This document shows, one piece after another, positions 8,264-15,789 of a stretch of 64,000 nucleotides of DNA. The notes beneath the pieces are model-generated. The model was given only the letters and a program-made list of their open reading frames with translations. It searched no databases and was not told the origin of the DNA. Positions within the stretch are counted from its first letter, which is position 1. Every line of letters begins with the position of its first letter. The stretch is from Pseudomonadota bacterium. GTDB lineage: Bacteria; Pseudomonadota; Alphaproteobacteria; Sphingomonadales; Sphingomonadaceae. Both the position numbers and the translations under genes were made by a program. The stretch covers positions 62,001 to 126,000 of the forward strand of contig JAEZZI010000006.1 in NCBI GenBank assembly GCA_023418595.1, read 5' to 3'.

Positions 8264-9844
8264 ATGCTCGACGCCAATCTGACGCAGCAACTGAAGGGCT
8301 ATCTCGCGAACATCCGCGAGCCCATCGAACTCGTCGCCTCGCTGGGCGATGACGCGAAGTCGCGCGAGCTGGGCGAACTCCTCGATGAAATCGCCGCGCT
8401 TTCAGACCAGATCACGGTCACGCGGGGCGATGACGCGCGCCGCCCGAGCTTCCTGATCGCCCGCGCCAGCGACCCACAAGTCGCGGTGCGCTTTGCCGGC
8501 ATCCCGCTCGGCCATGAATTCACGTCGCTGGTGCTTGCACTGCTTCAGGTCGGCGGGCACCCGTCAAAGGCCGCACCCGCGCTGATCGAGCAGATTCGCG
8601 ATCTCGACGGCGACTTCGCGTTCGAAACCTATTTCTCTTTGTCGTGCCAGAACTGCCCCGATGTTGTGCAGGCGTTGAACCTGATGGCGGTGCTCAACCC
8701 GCGCATCACCCACACCTCGATCGACGGCGGGCTGTTCAAGGACGAGGTCGAGGATCGCAAGATCATGGCGGTCCCTACCGTGTTCCTGAACGGCGAGAAT
8801 TTCGGTCAGGGCCGCATGGAACTCGAACAGATCGTCGCCCGGATCGATAGCGGCGCGGAAGCCAAGGCAGCCAAGGCGATCGCCGACAAGGACGCGTTCG
8901 ACGTGCTGGTCATCGGCGGCGGGCCTGCGGGCGCGTCGGCGGCGATCTATGCCGCGCGCAAGGGCATCCGAACCGGCATCGCTGCCGAACGCTTCGGCGG
9001 GCAGGTGCTCGACACGATGGCGATCGAGAATTTCATCTCGGTCAAGGAAACCGAGGGGCCGAAGCTGGTCGCCGCGCTCGAAGGCCATGTCCGCGACTAT
9101 GACGTGGACATCATGAATCTTCAGACCGCCGACGCGCTGATCCCCGCGTCGCACGAAGGCGGGCTGCACGAAGTCCGGCTGAAGAACGGCGCCTCGCTCA
9201 AGGCGCGCACCGTCATCCTGTCGACCGGCGCGCGCTGGCGCCAGATGAACGTGCCGGGCGAGGACGAATATCGTAACAAGGGCGTCGCCTATTGCCCGCA
9301 TTGCGACGGGCCGTTGTTCAAGGGCAAGCGGGTGGCGGTCATCGGCGGTGGCAATTCGGGCGTCGAGGCGGCAATCGACCTGGCGGGCCTCGTCGCGCAC
9401 GTCACCCTGATCGAATATGCCGCCGATCTGCGCGCCGACGCCGTGCTCCAGCGCAAGCTCGCCAGCCTGCCGAACGTCTCGGTCATCACCTCGGCCATGA
9501 CCACCGAGGTCCGTGGCAATGGCGAACGCGTGATCGGCCTGACCTACAAGGACCGCAATTCGGGGGAGAGCCACGAGGTCGCACTCGAAGGCATTTTCGT
9601 CCAGATCGGTCTGGTGCCGAACACCGAATGGCTGAAGGGCGCGGTCGCGCTGACCCAGCATGGCGAGATCGAGATCGACCATCGCGGGGAGACTTCGCAG
9701 CCCGGCATTTTCGCGGCGGGCGACGCGACAACGGTGCCCTACAAGCAGATCGTGATCGCGATGGGCGCGGGTTCCACCGCGGCATTGTCGGCGTTCGATT
9801 ATCTGATCCGCCTGCCCGCCGAGCAGCTGAGCGAAGCGGCATAA
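8264..9844 (+). CDS. ahpF: Alkyl hydroperoxide reductase subunit F
   Basis: The 526-aa flavoprotein transfers electrons from NADH to AhpC. The N-terminal double-thioredoxin-fold domain (residues 1-195) carries the redox pair Cys128-x2-Cys131 (SLSCQNCPD). The thioredoxin-reductase-like part contains the FAD motif VLVIGGGPAGASAAIYAARKG, the active pair Cys344/Cys347 (YCPHCDGP), the NAD motif VAVIGGGNSGVEAA, and the C-terminal FAD motif GIFAAGDATTVPYKQI. All redox centres match the enterobacterial enzyme in spacing. A clear AAGGAG precedes the ATG. Confidence 0.97.
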   Translation: MLDANLTQQLKGYLANIREPIELVASLGDDAKSRELGELLDEIAALSDQITVTRGDDARRPSFLIARASDPQVAVRFAGIPLGHEFTSLVLALLQVGGHPSKAAPALIEQIRDLDGDFAFETYFSLSCQNCPDVVQALNLMAVLNPRITHTSIDGGLFKDEVEDRKIMAVPTVFLNGENFGQGRMELEQIVARIDSGAEAKAAKAIADKDAFDVLVIGGGPAGASAAIYAARKGIRTGIAAERFGGQVLDTMAIENFISVKETEGPKLVAALEGHVRDYDVDIMNLQTADALIPASHEGGLHEVRLKNGASLKARTVILSTGARWRQMNVPGEDEYRNKGVAYCPHCDGPLFKGKRVAVIGGGNSGVEAAIDLAGLVAHVTLIEYAADLRADAVLQRKLASLPNVSVITSAMTTEVRGNGERVIGLTYKDRNSGESHEVALEGIFVQIGLVPNTEWLKGAVALTQHGEIEIDHRGETSQPGIFAAGDATTVPYKQIVIAMGAGSTAALSAFDYLIRLPAEQLSEAA

Positions 9845-9856
9845 CCCTGCCCTATC

Positions 9857-9941
9857 TCCGTTCGTGCTGAGCTTGTCGAAGCACTGTCTTTTTTTCCAAG
9901 GAGAAAATGAACAGCATTTCGACAAGCTCAATGCGAACGGA
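9857..9941. repeat. Inverted repeat, GAGCTTGTCGAA family
   Basis: Imperfect arms of about 31 nt (9857-9888 and 9911-9941) centred on GAGCTTGTCGAA and TTCGACAAGCTC form a long hairpin between ahpF and oxyR. Related copies lie at 45120-45210 and 55712-55824, always in intergenic DNA after a plus-strand gene. It probably acts as a REP-like or terminator-like element. Confidence 0.8.
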
Positions 9942-10046
9942 TTTGGGCGTGGTTGGCGGAATATTGCCGACACAGCTTGCCGCGCCCCTAGCCTGATCGC
10001 CGAAAGTGCTTATCTCTCGTTTCGCAATCGACGGAGACGATCACCG

Positions 10047-10952
10047 GTGACCACCTATCTGCCCACGCTCAAGCAGTTGCAGTATTTGGTGGCGCTGCGC
10101 GATGCGGGCCATTTCGGGCGCGCGGCGGAGAGTTGTTACGTCACCCAGTCGACGCTGTCCGCTGGCATCCGCGAACTCGAAACGCTGATCGGGGTGACGC
10201 TGGTTGAGCGCACCCGCCGCGTCGTCCGCTTCACCCCGCTCGGCGAATCGATCGTCGACAAGGCGCGCAAGGTGCTGCGCGAAGCCGACGAGCTGGGCGA
10301 CATGGCGCGCGCCGCCGGGCGTCCGCTGTCGGGCGAAATGCGGATGAGCGTCATTCCGACCATCGCGCCGTTCATGCTCCCGCGCATCCTGCCGCGCCTG
10401 CGCAAGGATTACCCCGAACTCAAACTGTTCCTGCGCGAAGAACCGAGCGCCGCGGCCTGCGAAGCACTGCATCACGGGCGCGCCGACTGCGTGCTGCTTG
10501 CGCTTCCCTATGCGTGTGGCGATGTCGAGATAGAGCCGCTGTTCGACGACCGGCTGTTCGTCGCCTTTCCCGAAGACGAGGCGAAGCGCGGTTCCGGCCC
10601 GGTCGTCGCCGACGACATCGACGAGGCGCGGCTGCTGCTGCTCGAGGACGGGCATTGCCTGAAGGATCACGCGCTGTCGGCGTGCAACCACCCGGAATTG
10701 CGCGGCCAGGCGACGATGCTCGGCACCTCGCTCCACACCATCGTTCAGATGGTCGATAACGGGCTGGGCGTCACGATGCTGCCCGAAATGGCGATCGACG
10801 CCGGGATTCTCGACAACACCACGATCGACGCACGCTCGCTCGACGCCGAAAATGCCAAGCGCAAAATCGCGCTGGTGTGGCGCAAGGCCAGTCCGCGAGA
10901 GCGCGATTTCCGGCTGTTGGCAAGCGTATTGGCCGGGACGCAGCGCGCGTAG
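10047..10952 (+). CDS. oxyR: Hydrogen peroxide-sensing LysR regulator OxyR
   Basis: The GTG at 10047, behind ACGGAGACGA, gives a 301-aa LysR protein. The N-terminal winged helix includes FGRAAESCYVTQSTLSAGIR. The sensing cysteines are retained as Cys204 and Cys213 in GHCLKDHALSAC, with the same nine-residue spacing as the disulfide pair of E. coli OxyR. It should activate peroxide genes when oxidised, and its position after ahpC-ahpF marks these as targets. An upstream in-frame ATG at 9864 falls inside the inverted repeat and is unlikely. Confidence 0.95.
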   Translation: MTTYLPTLKQLQYLVALRDAGHFGRAAESCYVTQSTLSAGIRELETLIGVTLVERTRRVVRFTPLGESIVDKARKVLREADELGDMARAAGRPLSGEMRMSVIPTIAPFMLPRILPRLRKDYPELKLFLREEPSAAACEALHHGRADCVLLALPYACGDVEIEPLFDDRLFVAFPEDEAKRGSGPVVADDIDEARLLLLEDGHCLKDHALSACNHPELRGQATMLGTSLHTIVQMVDNGLGVTMLPEMAIDAGILDNTTIDARSLDAENAKRKIALVWRKASPRERDFRLLASVLAGTQRA

Positions 10953-11069
10953 TCGATCAAGCCTAATCGTGTCGCCGATGAAACCATCTCGCGATTGAGT
11001 CGTAACTAAGGCACGCGGGCCTCCCAGCCGCGCAACACCGTTTCGACAATCATCGTGGAGAAATCGCCG

Positions 11070-11777
11070 ATGTCTCGCATTTCCAAATTGCCGCTTGCCC
11101 TGTCGCTGATGGCGGGCGCCGCCGCGCTCGCGGCCTGTTCCGAAACCATGGCGGACGGCGATATGTCGTCGGCCTCGACGACATCGACAAGCGCCCAGAC
11201 CATGACGCCCGCGCCGTCGCCGGCACCGACCCCCGCGCCCGCCGCATCGGCAGGTGCTTCGGCATCGACCAGCGTGATGGTCGGCGGCGCACCGATGGTG
11301 GCGACCCAGACGATCGTCCAGAACGCGGCCAAGGCGAACAACCTGACCACTTTGGTCCGCGCGGTTCAGGCCGCCGGGCTTGACGGCACGCTGTCGGGCA
11401 CGGGTCCGTTCACGGTGTTCGCACCGACCGATCAGGCATTTTCCGCCCTCCCGGCAGGCACCGTCGATACGCTTCTCCAGCCCGCGGCCAAGCAGCAGCT
11501 GACGACGCTTCTGACGCACCATGTGGTGTCGGGTCGTCTCGACGCCGCGGCGATCCAGAGCCAGATCGAGGCCGGCGGCGGCACTGCCCAGCTTTCGACC
11601 GTCAGCGGACAGCCGCTGACGGCGACGATCGTCAACGGCAACGTCCAGCTGCGCTCGTCGGGCGGCAGCGTTGGTTTCGTCGATCAGGCCGACGTGCCCG
11701 CATCGAACGGGGTGGTGCACATCGTCAACGGCGTGCTGATCCCCAATCTGAACCAGGGCGCCGCCCCGGCGCAATAA
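11070..11777 (+). CDS. Fasciclin-domain lipoprotein
   Basis: The ATG at 11070 follows GTGGAG; an upstream GTG at 11055 is an alternative. The 235-aa protein has a lipoprotein signal (LAAC, Cys23), a Ser/Thr/Ala/Pro-rich linker to about residue 75, and one FAS1 domain. That domain has the H1 box GPFTVFAPTDQAFSALPAGT and the H2 region LTTLLTHHVVSGRL...GVVHIVNGVLIP. FAS1 lipoproteins are often adhesive or stress-related surface proteins; no ligand is known here. It converges on moaE with a 9-bp gap. Confidence 0.92.
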   Translation: MSRISKLPLALSLMAGAAALAACSETMADGDMSSASTTSTSAQTMTPAPSPAPTPAPAASAGASASTSVMVGGAPMVATQTIVQNAAKANNLTTLVRAVQAAGLDGTLSGTGPFTVFAPTDQAFSALPAGTVDTLLQPAAKQQLTTLLTHHVVSGRLDAAAIQSQIEAGGGTAQLSTVSGQPLTATIVNGNVQLRSSGGSVGFVDQADVPASNGVVHIVNGVLIPNLNQGAAPAQ

Positions 11778-11786
11778 GCGTCCGGG

Positions 11787-12242
11787 TCAATTCCCGGCCG
11801 GGTGTTCGCGCCACCGCGCGAGCGCCCGGTCGTCGCTTTGGCGCGGCTCGACCCATGCCCCCGCCTCGCCCCGCCATTCGCGCTTCCAGAACGGCGTTTC
11901 GCTTTTCAAAAGGTCGATCAGGAACGCGCACGCCTCCAGCGCTTCATGGCGATGCGGTGCGACGGTCACGACCAGCACGACGGTCTCTCCCGGCACCATC
12001 CGACCGACGCGGTGGACAACCCGCACCGACAGCAGCGACCAGCGTTTGGCGGCTTCCTCCGCCAGCGCCTGCATCACGCTCTCGGTCATTGCTGGATAAT
12101 GTTCGAGTTCTAGCGCGGTCACCCCGTCGTCGTCGCGAACGATTCCGCTGAACGTCGCGATCGCACCCGCGCCCTCGGCCTGCGCGTCGGCGATGACCGC
12201 CACGACGTCGATCGGCTCTGCCTGCAACGCCGCGCGGATCAT
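11787..12242 (-). CDS. moaE: Molybdopterin synthase catalytic subunit
   Basis: The 151-aa MoaE transfers sulfur from the MoaD thiocarboxylate to precursor Z to make molybdopterin. Motifs seen are GAIATFSGIVRDDDG, LELEHYPAMTE, VHRVGRMVPGE, VVTVAPHRHEALEAC and the active-site lysine region LLKSETPFWKREW. It overlaps moaD by four bases, so the two synthase subunits are translationally coupled. It ends a pgsA-moaD-moaE minus-strand operon. Confidence 0.95.
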   Translation of the reverse strand: MIRAALQAEPIDVVAVIADAQAEGAGAIATFSGIVRDDDGVTALELEHYPAMTESVMQALAEEAAKRWSLLSVRVVHRVGRMVPGETVVLVVTVAPHRHEALEACAFLIDLLKSETPFWKREWRGEAGAWVEPRQSDDRALARWREHPAGN

Positions 12243-12493
12243 CCGCCGGTCACCGGGGGAAAGATCGCGATTTCATGGGCGTTCGCAACCGACGCATCCA
12301 TGCCGACAAAGCGCTGATCGACCGCAAATCGCAACCGCTCGCGATCGGCAAGGGCCGTTTCGTAACGGGGGCCTTGCTTGCTCAGCCAGTCGATCAGGTC
12401 GGCCACGGTCGCAACGGCATCAGGCAGCGCGACCCGCTCCTCCCCCGTGCCGATCGCTTCGCGAACCCATGCGAAATAGAGGATGGTCGTCAC
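12239..12493 (-). CDS. moaD: Molybdopterin synthase sulfur carrier subunit
   Basis: The 84-aa ubiquitin-like MoaD ends in the required Gly-Gly (FPPVTGG), whose C-terminal thiocarboxylate donates sulfur to MoaE. The N-terminus ILYFAWVREAIGTGEE is typical. It lies seven bases after pgsA and overlaps moaE. Confidence 0.94.
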   Translation of the reverse strand: MTTILYFAWVREAIGTGEERVALPDAVATVADLIDWLSKQGPRYETALADRERLRFAVDQRFVGMDASVANAHEIAIFPPVTGG

Positions 12494-12500
12494 CGGCAGA

Positions 12501-13073
12501 TCACGTATCCATGTGCTTCAAACCGACGCGCAGATAATCCCAGCCGGTAATCAGCGTCAGGATCGCCGCGCCCCACAGCGAAGCGAGGCCGACCGACTTC
12601 ACCCACCAGATGTTGGGCAACGCCCCCGCCAGGATCAGCGCGCCCAGCGCCACCAGCTGCAGCGTCGTCTTCCACTTGGCGAGCTTCGACACCGGCAGCG
12701 ACACGCGCAGTCCGGCGAGAAATTCGCGCAGGCCCGACACCGCGATCTCGCGCAGCAGAATGATGAGCGCGGCGATGATGTGAATGCCGGTGATGATCGC
12801 GACATCGTGCCGCGTGCCGACCAGCATCAGGATGACGGCGGCGACCATGATCTTGTCGGCAATGGGATCGAGGAACACGCCCAGTTTGGACACCGTCGCC
12901 TGTGCGCGCGCCAGATAGCCGTCGAAATAATCGGTAATGCCCATCAGGCAGTAGAGGACGAACGCGACCCCGTATCCGAACCGCCATTCGGGCCACCACA
13001 GGAAGCCGACCAGCAGGGGAAGCGCCAGGATGCGCGACATGGACAGGATGTTCGGCAGCGACCGCATGTTCAA
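12501..13073 (-). CDS. pgsA: CDP-diacylglycerol-glycerol-3-phosphate 3-phosphatidyltransferase
   Basis: The 190-aa inner-membrane enzyme makes phosphatidylglycerol phosphate from CDP-diacylglycerol and glycerol 3-phosphate. The CDP-alcohol phosphotransferase signature is complete, with all metal-binding Asp residues in DYFDGYLAR and LGVFLDPIADK. About five hydrophobic helices are present, and the start SLPNILSMSRILALP is typical of PgsA. It leads the pgsA-moaD-moaE cluster; pairing phospholipid and molybdenum cofactor genes looks like economy of space, not shared function. Confidence 0.94.
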   Translation of the reverse strand: MNMRSLPNILSMSRILALPLLVGFLWWPEWRFGYGVAFVLYCLMGITDYFDGYLARAQATVSKLGVFLDPIADKIMVAAVILMLVGTRHDVAIITGIHIIAALIILLREIAVSGLREFLAGLRVSLPVSKLAKWKTTLQLVALGALILAGALPNIWWVKSVGLASLWGAAILTLITGWDYLRVGLKHMDT

Positions 13074-13140
13074 CGCTCTATCGCGGTGCGCGCGCGGCTG
13101 CCAGTGTTTTGGTACCGACCGTCACGACGCCGCCGCCCCG

Positions 13141-13214
13141 CTCGTCTCAAGCGAAGTCGAGGAACGCTCGCGGACGCTCGACCCACGTTTCTCGACTTTG
13201 CTCGAAACGAATGG
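13141..13214. repeat. Inverted repeat, GCGAAGTCGAGAAACG family
   Basis: Arms at 13141-13166 and 13186-13214 (core AGCGAAGTCGAG versus CTCGACTTTGCT) form a hairpin in the divergent pgsA/MFS spacer. It is a degenerate copy of the perfect element at 53485-53563. Confidence 0.72.
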
Positions 13215-13310
13215 AATGGAGCGCAGGGGTTCATCACAAACCGGTTGGAGCCCTCCCCCCGCTCGGCTATTGCACCCGCAATCGCCACGGACGGGGCAGT
13301 TGATTTTTCC

Positions 13311-14600
13311 ATGAAGAATGCGTTCGGGCTATTGCGGCAACGCCGCTTCGCGCCCTTGTTCGTCACCCAGTTTCTGGGGGCCTTCAACGACAATCTGTAC
13401 AAACAGGCGGTGGTGCTATTCGCCACCTATCAGATTTTCAACGATGCCCAGGCCGAACAGAATTTCAACGCGATCGCCACGGGCCTCGCGATGCTGCCCT
13501 TCTTCGTGCTGTCGGCATTGTCGGGGCAGTTGGCGGACACGTTCGACAAGGCGCGGATCATCCGGCTGGTGAAGACCGCCGAAATCTTCATCATGTTGCT
13601 CGGCGCAGGCGGCATCTTCATCGCGCGTGCCGGATACATCAATATCGGCCTGGCGATCATGCTGGGATCGGTGCTGCTGCTCGGCGTCCATTCGACCTTT
13701 TTCGGGCCGATCAAATACGCGATCCTGCCCCAGCATCTGGAGGATGACGAGGTGCTGGGCGGCACCGGCATGGTGGAGGCCGCGACCTATCTGTCGATCC
13801 TGACCGGCACCGTCGTTGCCGGGTGGATCCCGGTCGAGGCCGCGGCGATCCTGACACTGGTGGTCGCTGCCATCGGCTGGATCACCGGACGCATGGTGCC
13901 GCCTGCGCCGCGCATGGGGACGAAGCTGAAGGTTAATTTCAACCCCGTCACCTCGTCCTGGCGGCTGGTGTCAGCGACGATGCATATCCCGCGGCTGTTT
14001 CTGGCCATCTGCGCGATCAGCTTTTTCTGGACGATCGGATCGGTGCTGATCGTCATCTTCCCGCCGCTGGTAAAGAATGTGCTGACCGCCGACGAGCGCG
14101 TCGCCAGCCTGACCATCGCCGTGTTTTCGGTCGGGGTCGCGATCGGATCGATGATTATCAACCAGATGCTCAAGGGCAAGGTGTCGGCGAAATATTCGCC
14201 CGCGTCGGTGATCGCGATGGGCGCGGTGGTGGTGGCGCTAGCCGCGCAAGCCTGGTTCTGGGTGCCCGCCGCGCCGGGTGCGCTTTACGGTTTCGGCGAT
14301 TTCATCGCCCAGCCCCAGGCGTGGCTGCTGCTCGCCACGCTGCTCGCGATCGCCATCACCGGCGGGATGTTCGTTGTCCCGCTCTACGCGTTCCTGACGA
14401 CGACGGTGACCAAGGACCAGACCGCGCGCACAGTCGCGGCCAACAACATCGTCAATGCCGGCGCGATGACGGTCGGCGCGGTAACGGTGACGATCATCAG
14501 CACGATGGGCGTCGGCCCGACCGCGCTGTTGCTGCTGGTCGCGGGCATGTGCCTGATCTCAGCCTGGATCGCGCAGAAGCTGCATCTGGCCTGCGACTAG
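13311..14600 (+). CDS. MFS transporter, LplT/Aas-type lysophospholipid carrier-like
   Basis: The ATG at 13311 opens a 429-aa, twelve-helix major facilitator. The N-terminal RRFAPLFVTQFLGAFNDNLYKQAVVL, followed by GAGGIFIARAGYINIGLAIMLGSV and STFFGPIKYAILPQHL, resembles LplT and the MFS half of Aas-like proteins, which flip lysophospholipids for re-acylation. No fused acyltransferase or acyl-ACP synthetase domain follows. A membrane-lipid role would fit the divergent pgsA gene, but substrate is inferred from resemblance only. Confidence 0.85.
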   Translation: MKNAFGLLRQRRFAPLFVTQFLGAFNDNLYKQAVVLFATYQIFNDAQAEQNFNAIATGLAMLPFFVLSALSGQLADTFDKARIIRLVKTAEIFIMLLGAGGIFIARAGYINIGLAIMLGSVLLLGVHSTFFGPIKYAILPQHLEDDEVLGGTGMVEAATYLSILTGTVVAGWIPVEAAAILTLVVAAIGWITGRMVPPAPRMGTKLKVNFNPVTSSWRLVSATMHIPRLFLAICAISFFWTIGSVLIVIFPPLVKNVLTADERVASLTIAVFSVGVAIGSMIINQMLKGKVSAKYSPASVIAMGAVVVALAAQAWFWVPAAPGALYGFGDFIAQPQAWLLLATLLAIAITGGMFVVPLYAFLTTTVTKDQTARTVAANNIVNAGAMTVGAVTVTIISTMGVGPTALLLLVAGMCLISAWIAQKLHLACD

Positions 14601-14615
14601 ATCGAGCCCGTAAGT

Positions 14616-14688
14616 CGTCATTGCGAGCACAGCGAAGCAATCCAGAGTCTCGCTTGCCCTGGATTGCTTCGCTGCGCTCGTAATGACG
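14616..14688. repeat. Inverted repeat, GTCATTGCGAGC family
   Basis: Arms of about 30 nt (14616-14645, 14659-14688) carry CGTCATTGCGAGC, GCAATCCAG and their complements. A second full copy is at 42562-42638 and a partial copy at about 31165-31190. It lies between convergent genes and could act as a bidirectional terminator or REP-like element. Confidence 0.8.
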
Positions 14689-14699
14689 GATGGGGTTGG

Positions 14700-14879
14700 T
14701 CAGATCAAAAAGGTGTAGAAGCACACGAAGAACGCCGTGTAGCTCAGCACGAACAGCTTGATGTCGTTATCCTCACGGCTATCGCGCGCGCGCTTGCGAA
14801 TATCGGCGCGGCGTTCGCGCAAATGGAGCGCGGTGCGCAGCGGGTGGCCGCGGGACTCGGTGAAGGTCGCTTTCATCAT
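14700..14879 (-). CDS. Small conserved-type membrane protein, 59 aa
   Basis: The frame encodes 59 aa: a basic N-terminal half with many Arg residues (LRERRADIRKRARDSRED), then one hydrophobic segment (IKLFVLSYTAFFVCFYTFLI) ending at the C-terminus. Either of two adjacent ATGs (14879 or 14876) may be used. The tail-anchored layout with a positively charged cytoplasmic part is typical of genuine small bacterial membrane proteins. The upstream DNA is relatively AT-rich (around 14885-14935) and could hold its promoter. Function is unknown. Confidence 0.6.
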   Translation of the reverse strand: MMKATFTESRGHPLRTALHLRERRADIRKRARDSREDNDIKLFVLSYTAFFVCFYTFLI

Positions 14880-14977
14880 GACGCAGTAAACGCGCCATTA
14901 ACGAATTGGGCCACCATCAATATTGGTTAACCGCCGTTCGATTGCGGGACGATCGGCGAGCCGCTCGAATCAAGCAC

Positions 14978-15016
14978 GAAAAAGGGCGCGTCGGCCAATG
15001 CCTGCGCGCCCTTTTC
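14978..15016 (-). terminator. Rho-independent terminator after tRNA-Ala
   Basis: GGGCGCG and CGCGCCC form a stem (about 14984-14990 with 15005-15011) flanked by A-run and T-run, so on the minus strand the hairpin is followed by TTTTTC. It is the first good terminator downstream of the minus-strand tRNA-Ala, and would also stop plus-strand transcription. Confidence 0.8.
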
Positions 15017-15036
15017 GATTGGCTACGCGCCAGGAT

Positions 15037-15172
15037 GGATCGGCATTCAGCTCAGGCCGAGGCGAGAATGGGGATTTTGGAACACCGGAGCGCAGCGTAC
15101 TTCCAGTACGTGAGCACCGGAGCGCAGCAAATCGCCTTTCGCAGCCCGGCATGGGCTGGATCACGATCCGTC
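15037..15172. repeat. tRNA-linked repeat, copy A
   Basis: This stretch next to tRNA-Ala aligns over its length with 20664-20806 next to tRNA-Leu. Shared blocks are GGATCGG at the left end, ACCGGAGCGCAG, a 5-bp hairpin, GAGCACCGG-AGCGCAG and GCAGCCCG. The hairpin is CGTAC-TTCCA-GTACG here (15096-15110) and GGTGC-TTATG-GCACC in copy B, so the stem is kept while its bases differ. With 14880-15036 this fills the gap between the 59-aa gene and the tRNA; no protein gene is convincing there. Confidence 0.7.
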
Positions 15173-15180
15173 CTGGAGGA

Positions 15181-15256
15181 TGGTGGAGCCGAGGGGGATC
15201 GAACCCCTGACCTCTGCAATGCCATTGCAGCGCTCTCCCAGCTGAGCTACGGCCCC
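15181..15256 (-). tRNA. tRNA-Ala (anticodon GGC)
   Basis: The minus strand reads GGGGCCGTAGCTCAGC at the 5' end, anticodon arm CTGCA-ATGGCAT-TGCAG with anticodon GGC, T-arm AGGGGTTCGATCCCCCT, and an encoded CCA end. All four arms pair. It reads GCC/GCU alanine codons. Confidence 0.97.
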
Positions 15257-15341
15257 ATCCGCTGGCAAGGCGTTGCCCACTAAGCGGGCGTCGCCGGTTT
15301 GGCAAGCGGGCTTTCGCGCCGCTTGCCATATTTCGAAAAAA

Positions 15342-15665
15342 TCAGTTGTTGTCGTCGTCGTCGTCGGACGTGTCGACGCCCAGATCGTCGTCCCCGCCCA
15401 GATCGACATCGTCGTCGGCCGAGGGTTCCTCGTCCTCGTTGATGTCCAGATCCTCGTCACCGAGGTCCGAATCCTTTTCCTTGACCTTGTCGTCCTGTTC
15501 CTTGGCCGCTTCGAACGGCAGTGGCTGTTTCGACTTCAGGATAGGCTCGGGGATCCACTGGTTGCCGCATTCGATGCAGACAACGGGATCGTCCTTGCCC
15601 AGATCGTAGAATCGCGTTCCGCATTTCGGGCAGCCGCGCTTCGTGCCCCATTCCGGCTTCACCAT
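15342..15665 (-). CDS. TIGR02300 family protein (FYDLN acid domain)
   Basis: The 107-aa protein opens MVKPEWGTKRGCPKCGTRFYDLG and continues with CIECG, forming a small CxxC...CxxC zinc-ribbon-like module (residues 12-37). The rest is an extremely acidic, Asp-rich tail. This is the alphaproteobacterial FYDLN acid family, of unknown function; its place just upstream and divergent of aroA is typical of the group. The acidic tail suggests interaction with a basic partner such as a ribosomal or DNA-binding protein, but that is speculation. Confidence 0.92.
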   Translation of the reverse strand: MVKPEWGTKRGCPKCGTRFYDLGKDDPVVCIECGNQWIPEPILKSKQPLPFEAAKEQDDKVKEKDSDLGDEDLDINEDEEPSADDDVDLGGDDDLGVDTSDDDDDNN

Positions 15666-15789
15666 GTGTCGCCTCTGACCTTTCGAAGAGAATGTAAAAT
15701 CGGTGGATACGCGCCAAAGCAGGCCTTGGCAGCGCGAAAGTCGGCGCGCCTTGCCATAGCCGGGGGCCGCTGTCAAAGACGCGCCACCC

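Noticed and set aside
14885..14940. TTAACCAAT and TTAACG near the 59-aa gene as CtrA sites
   Set aside because: Neither forms a full TTAA-N7-TTAA site; two or more mismatches remain, so it is not annotated.
14923..15210. Short frames in the tRNA-linked repeats that look similar to each other as proteins
   Set aside because: The similarity (GRGEN, PERxVL, PEHR) follows from the nucleotide repeat itself. Frames overlap tRNA genes, lack ribosome-binding sites and show hairpin-preserving, not codon-preserving, changes.
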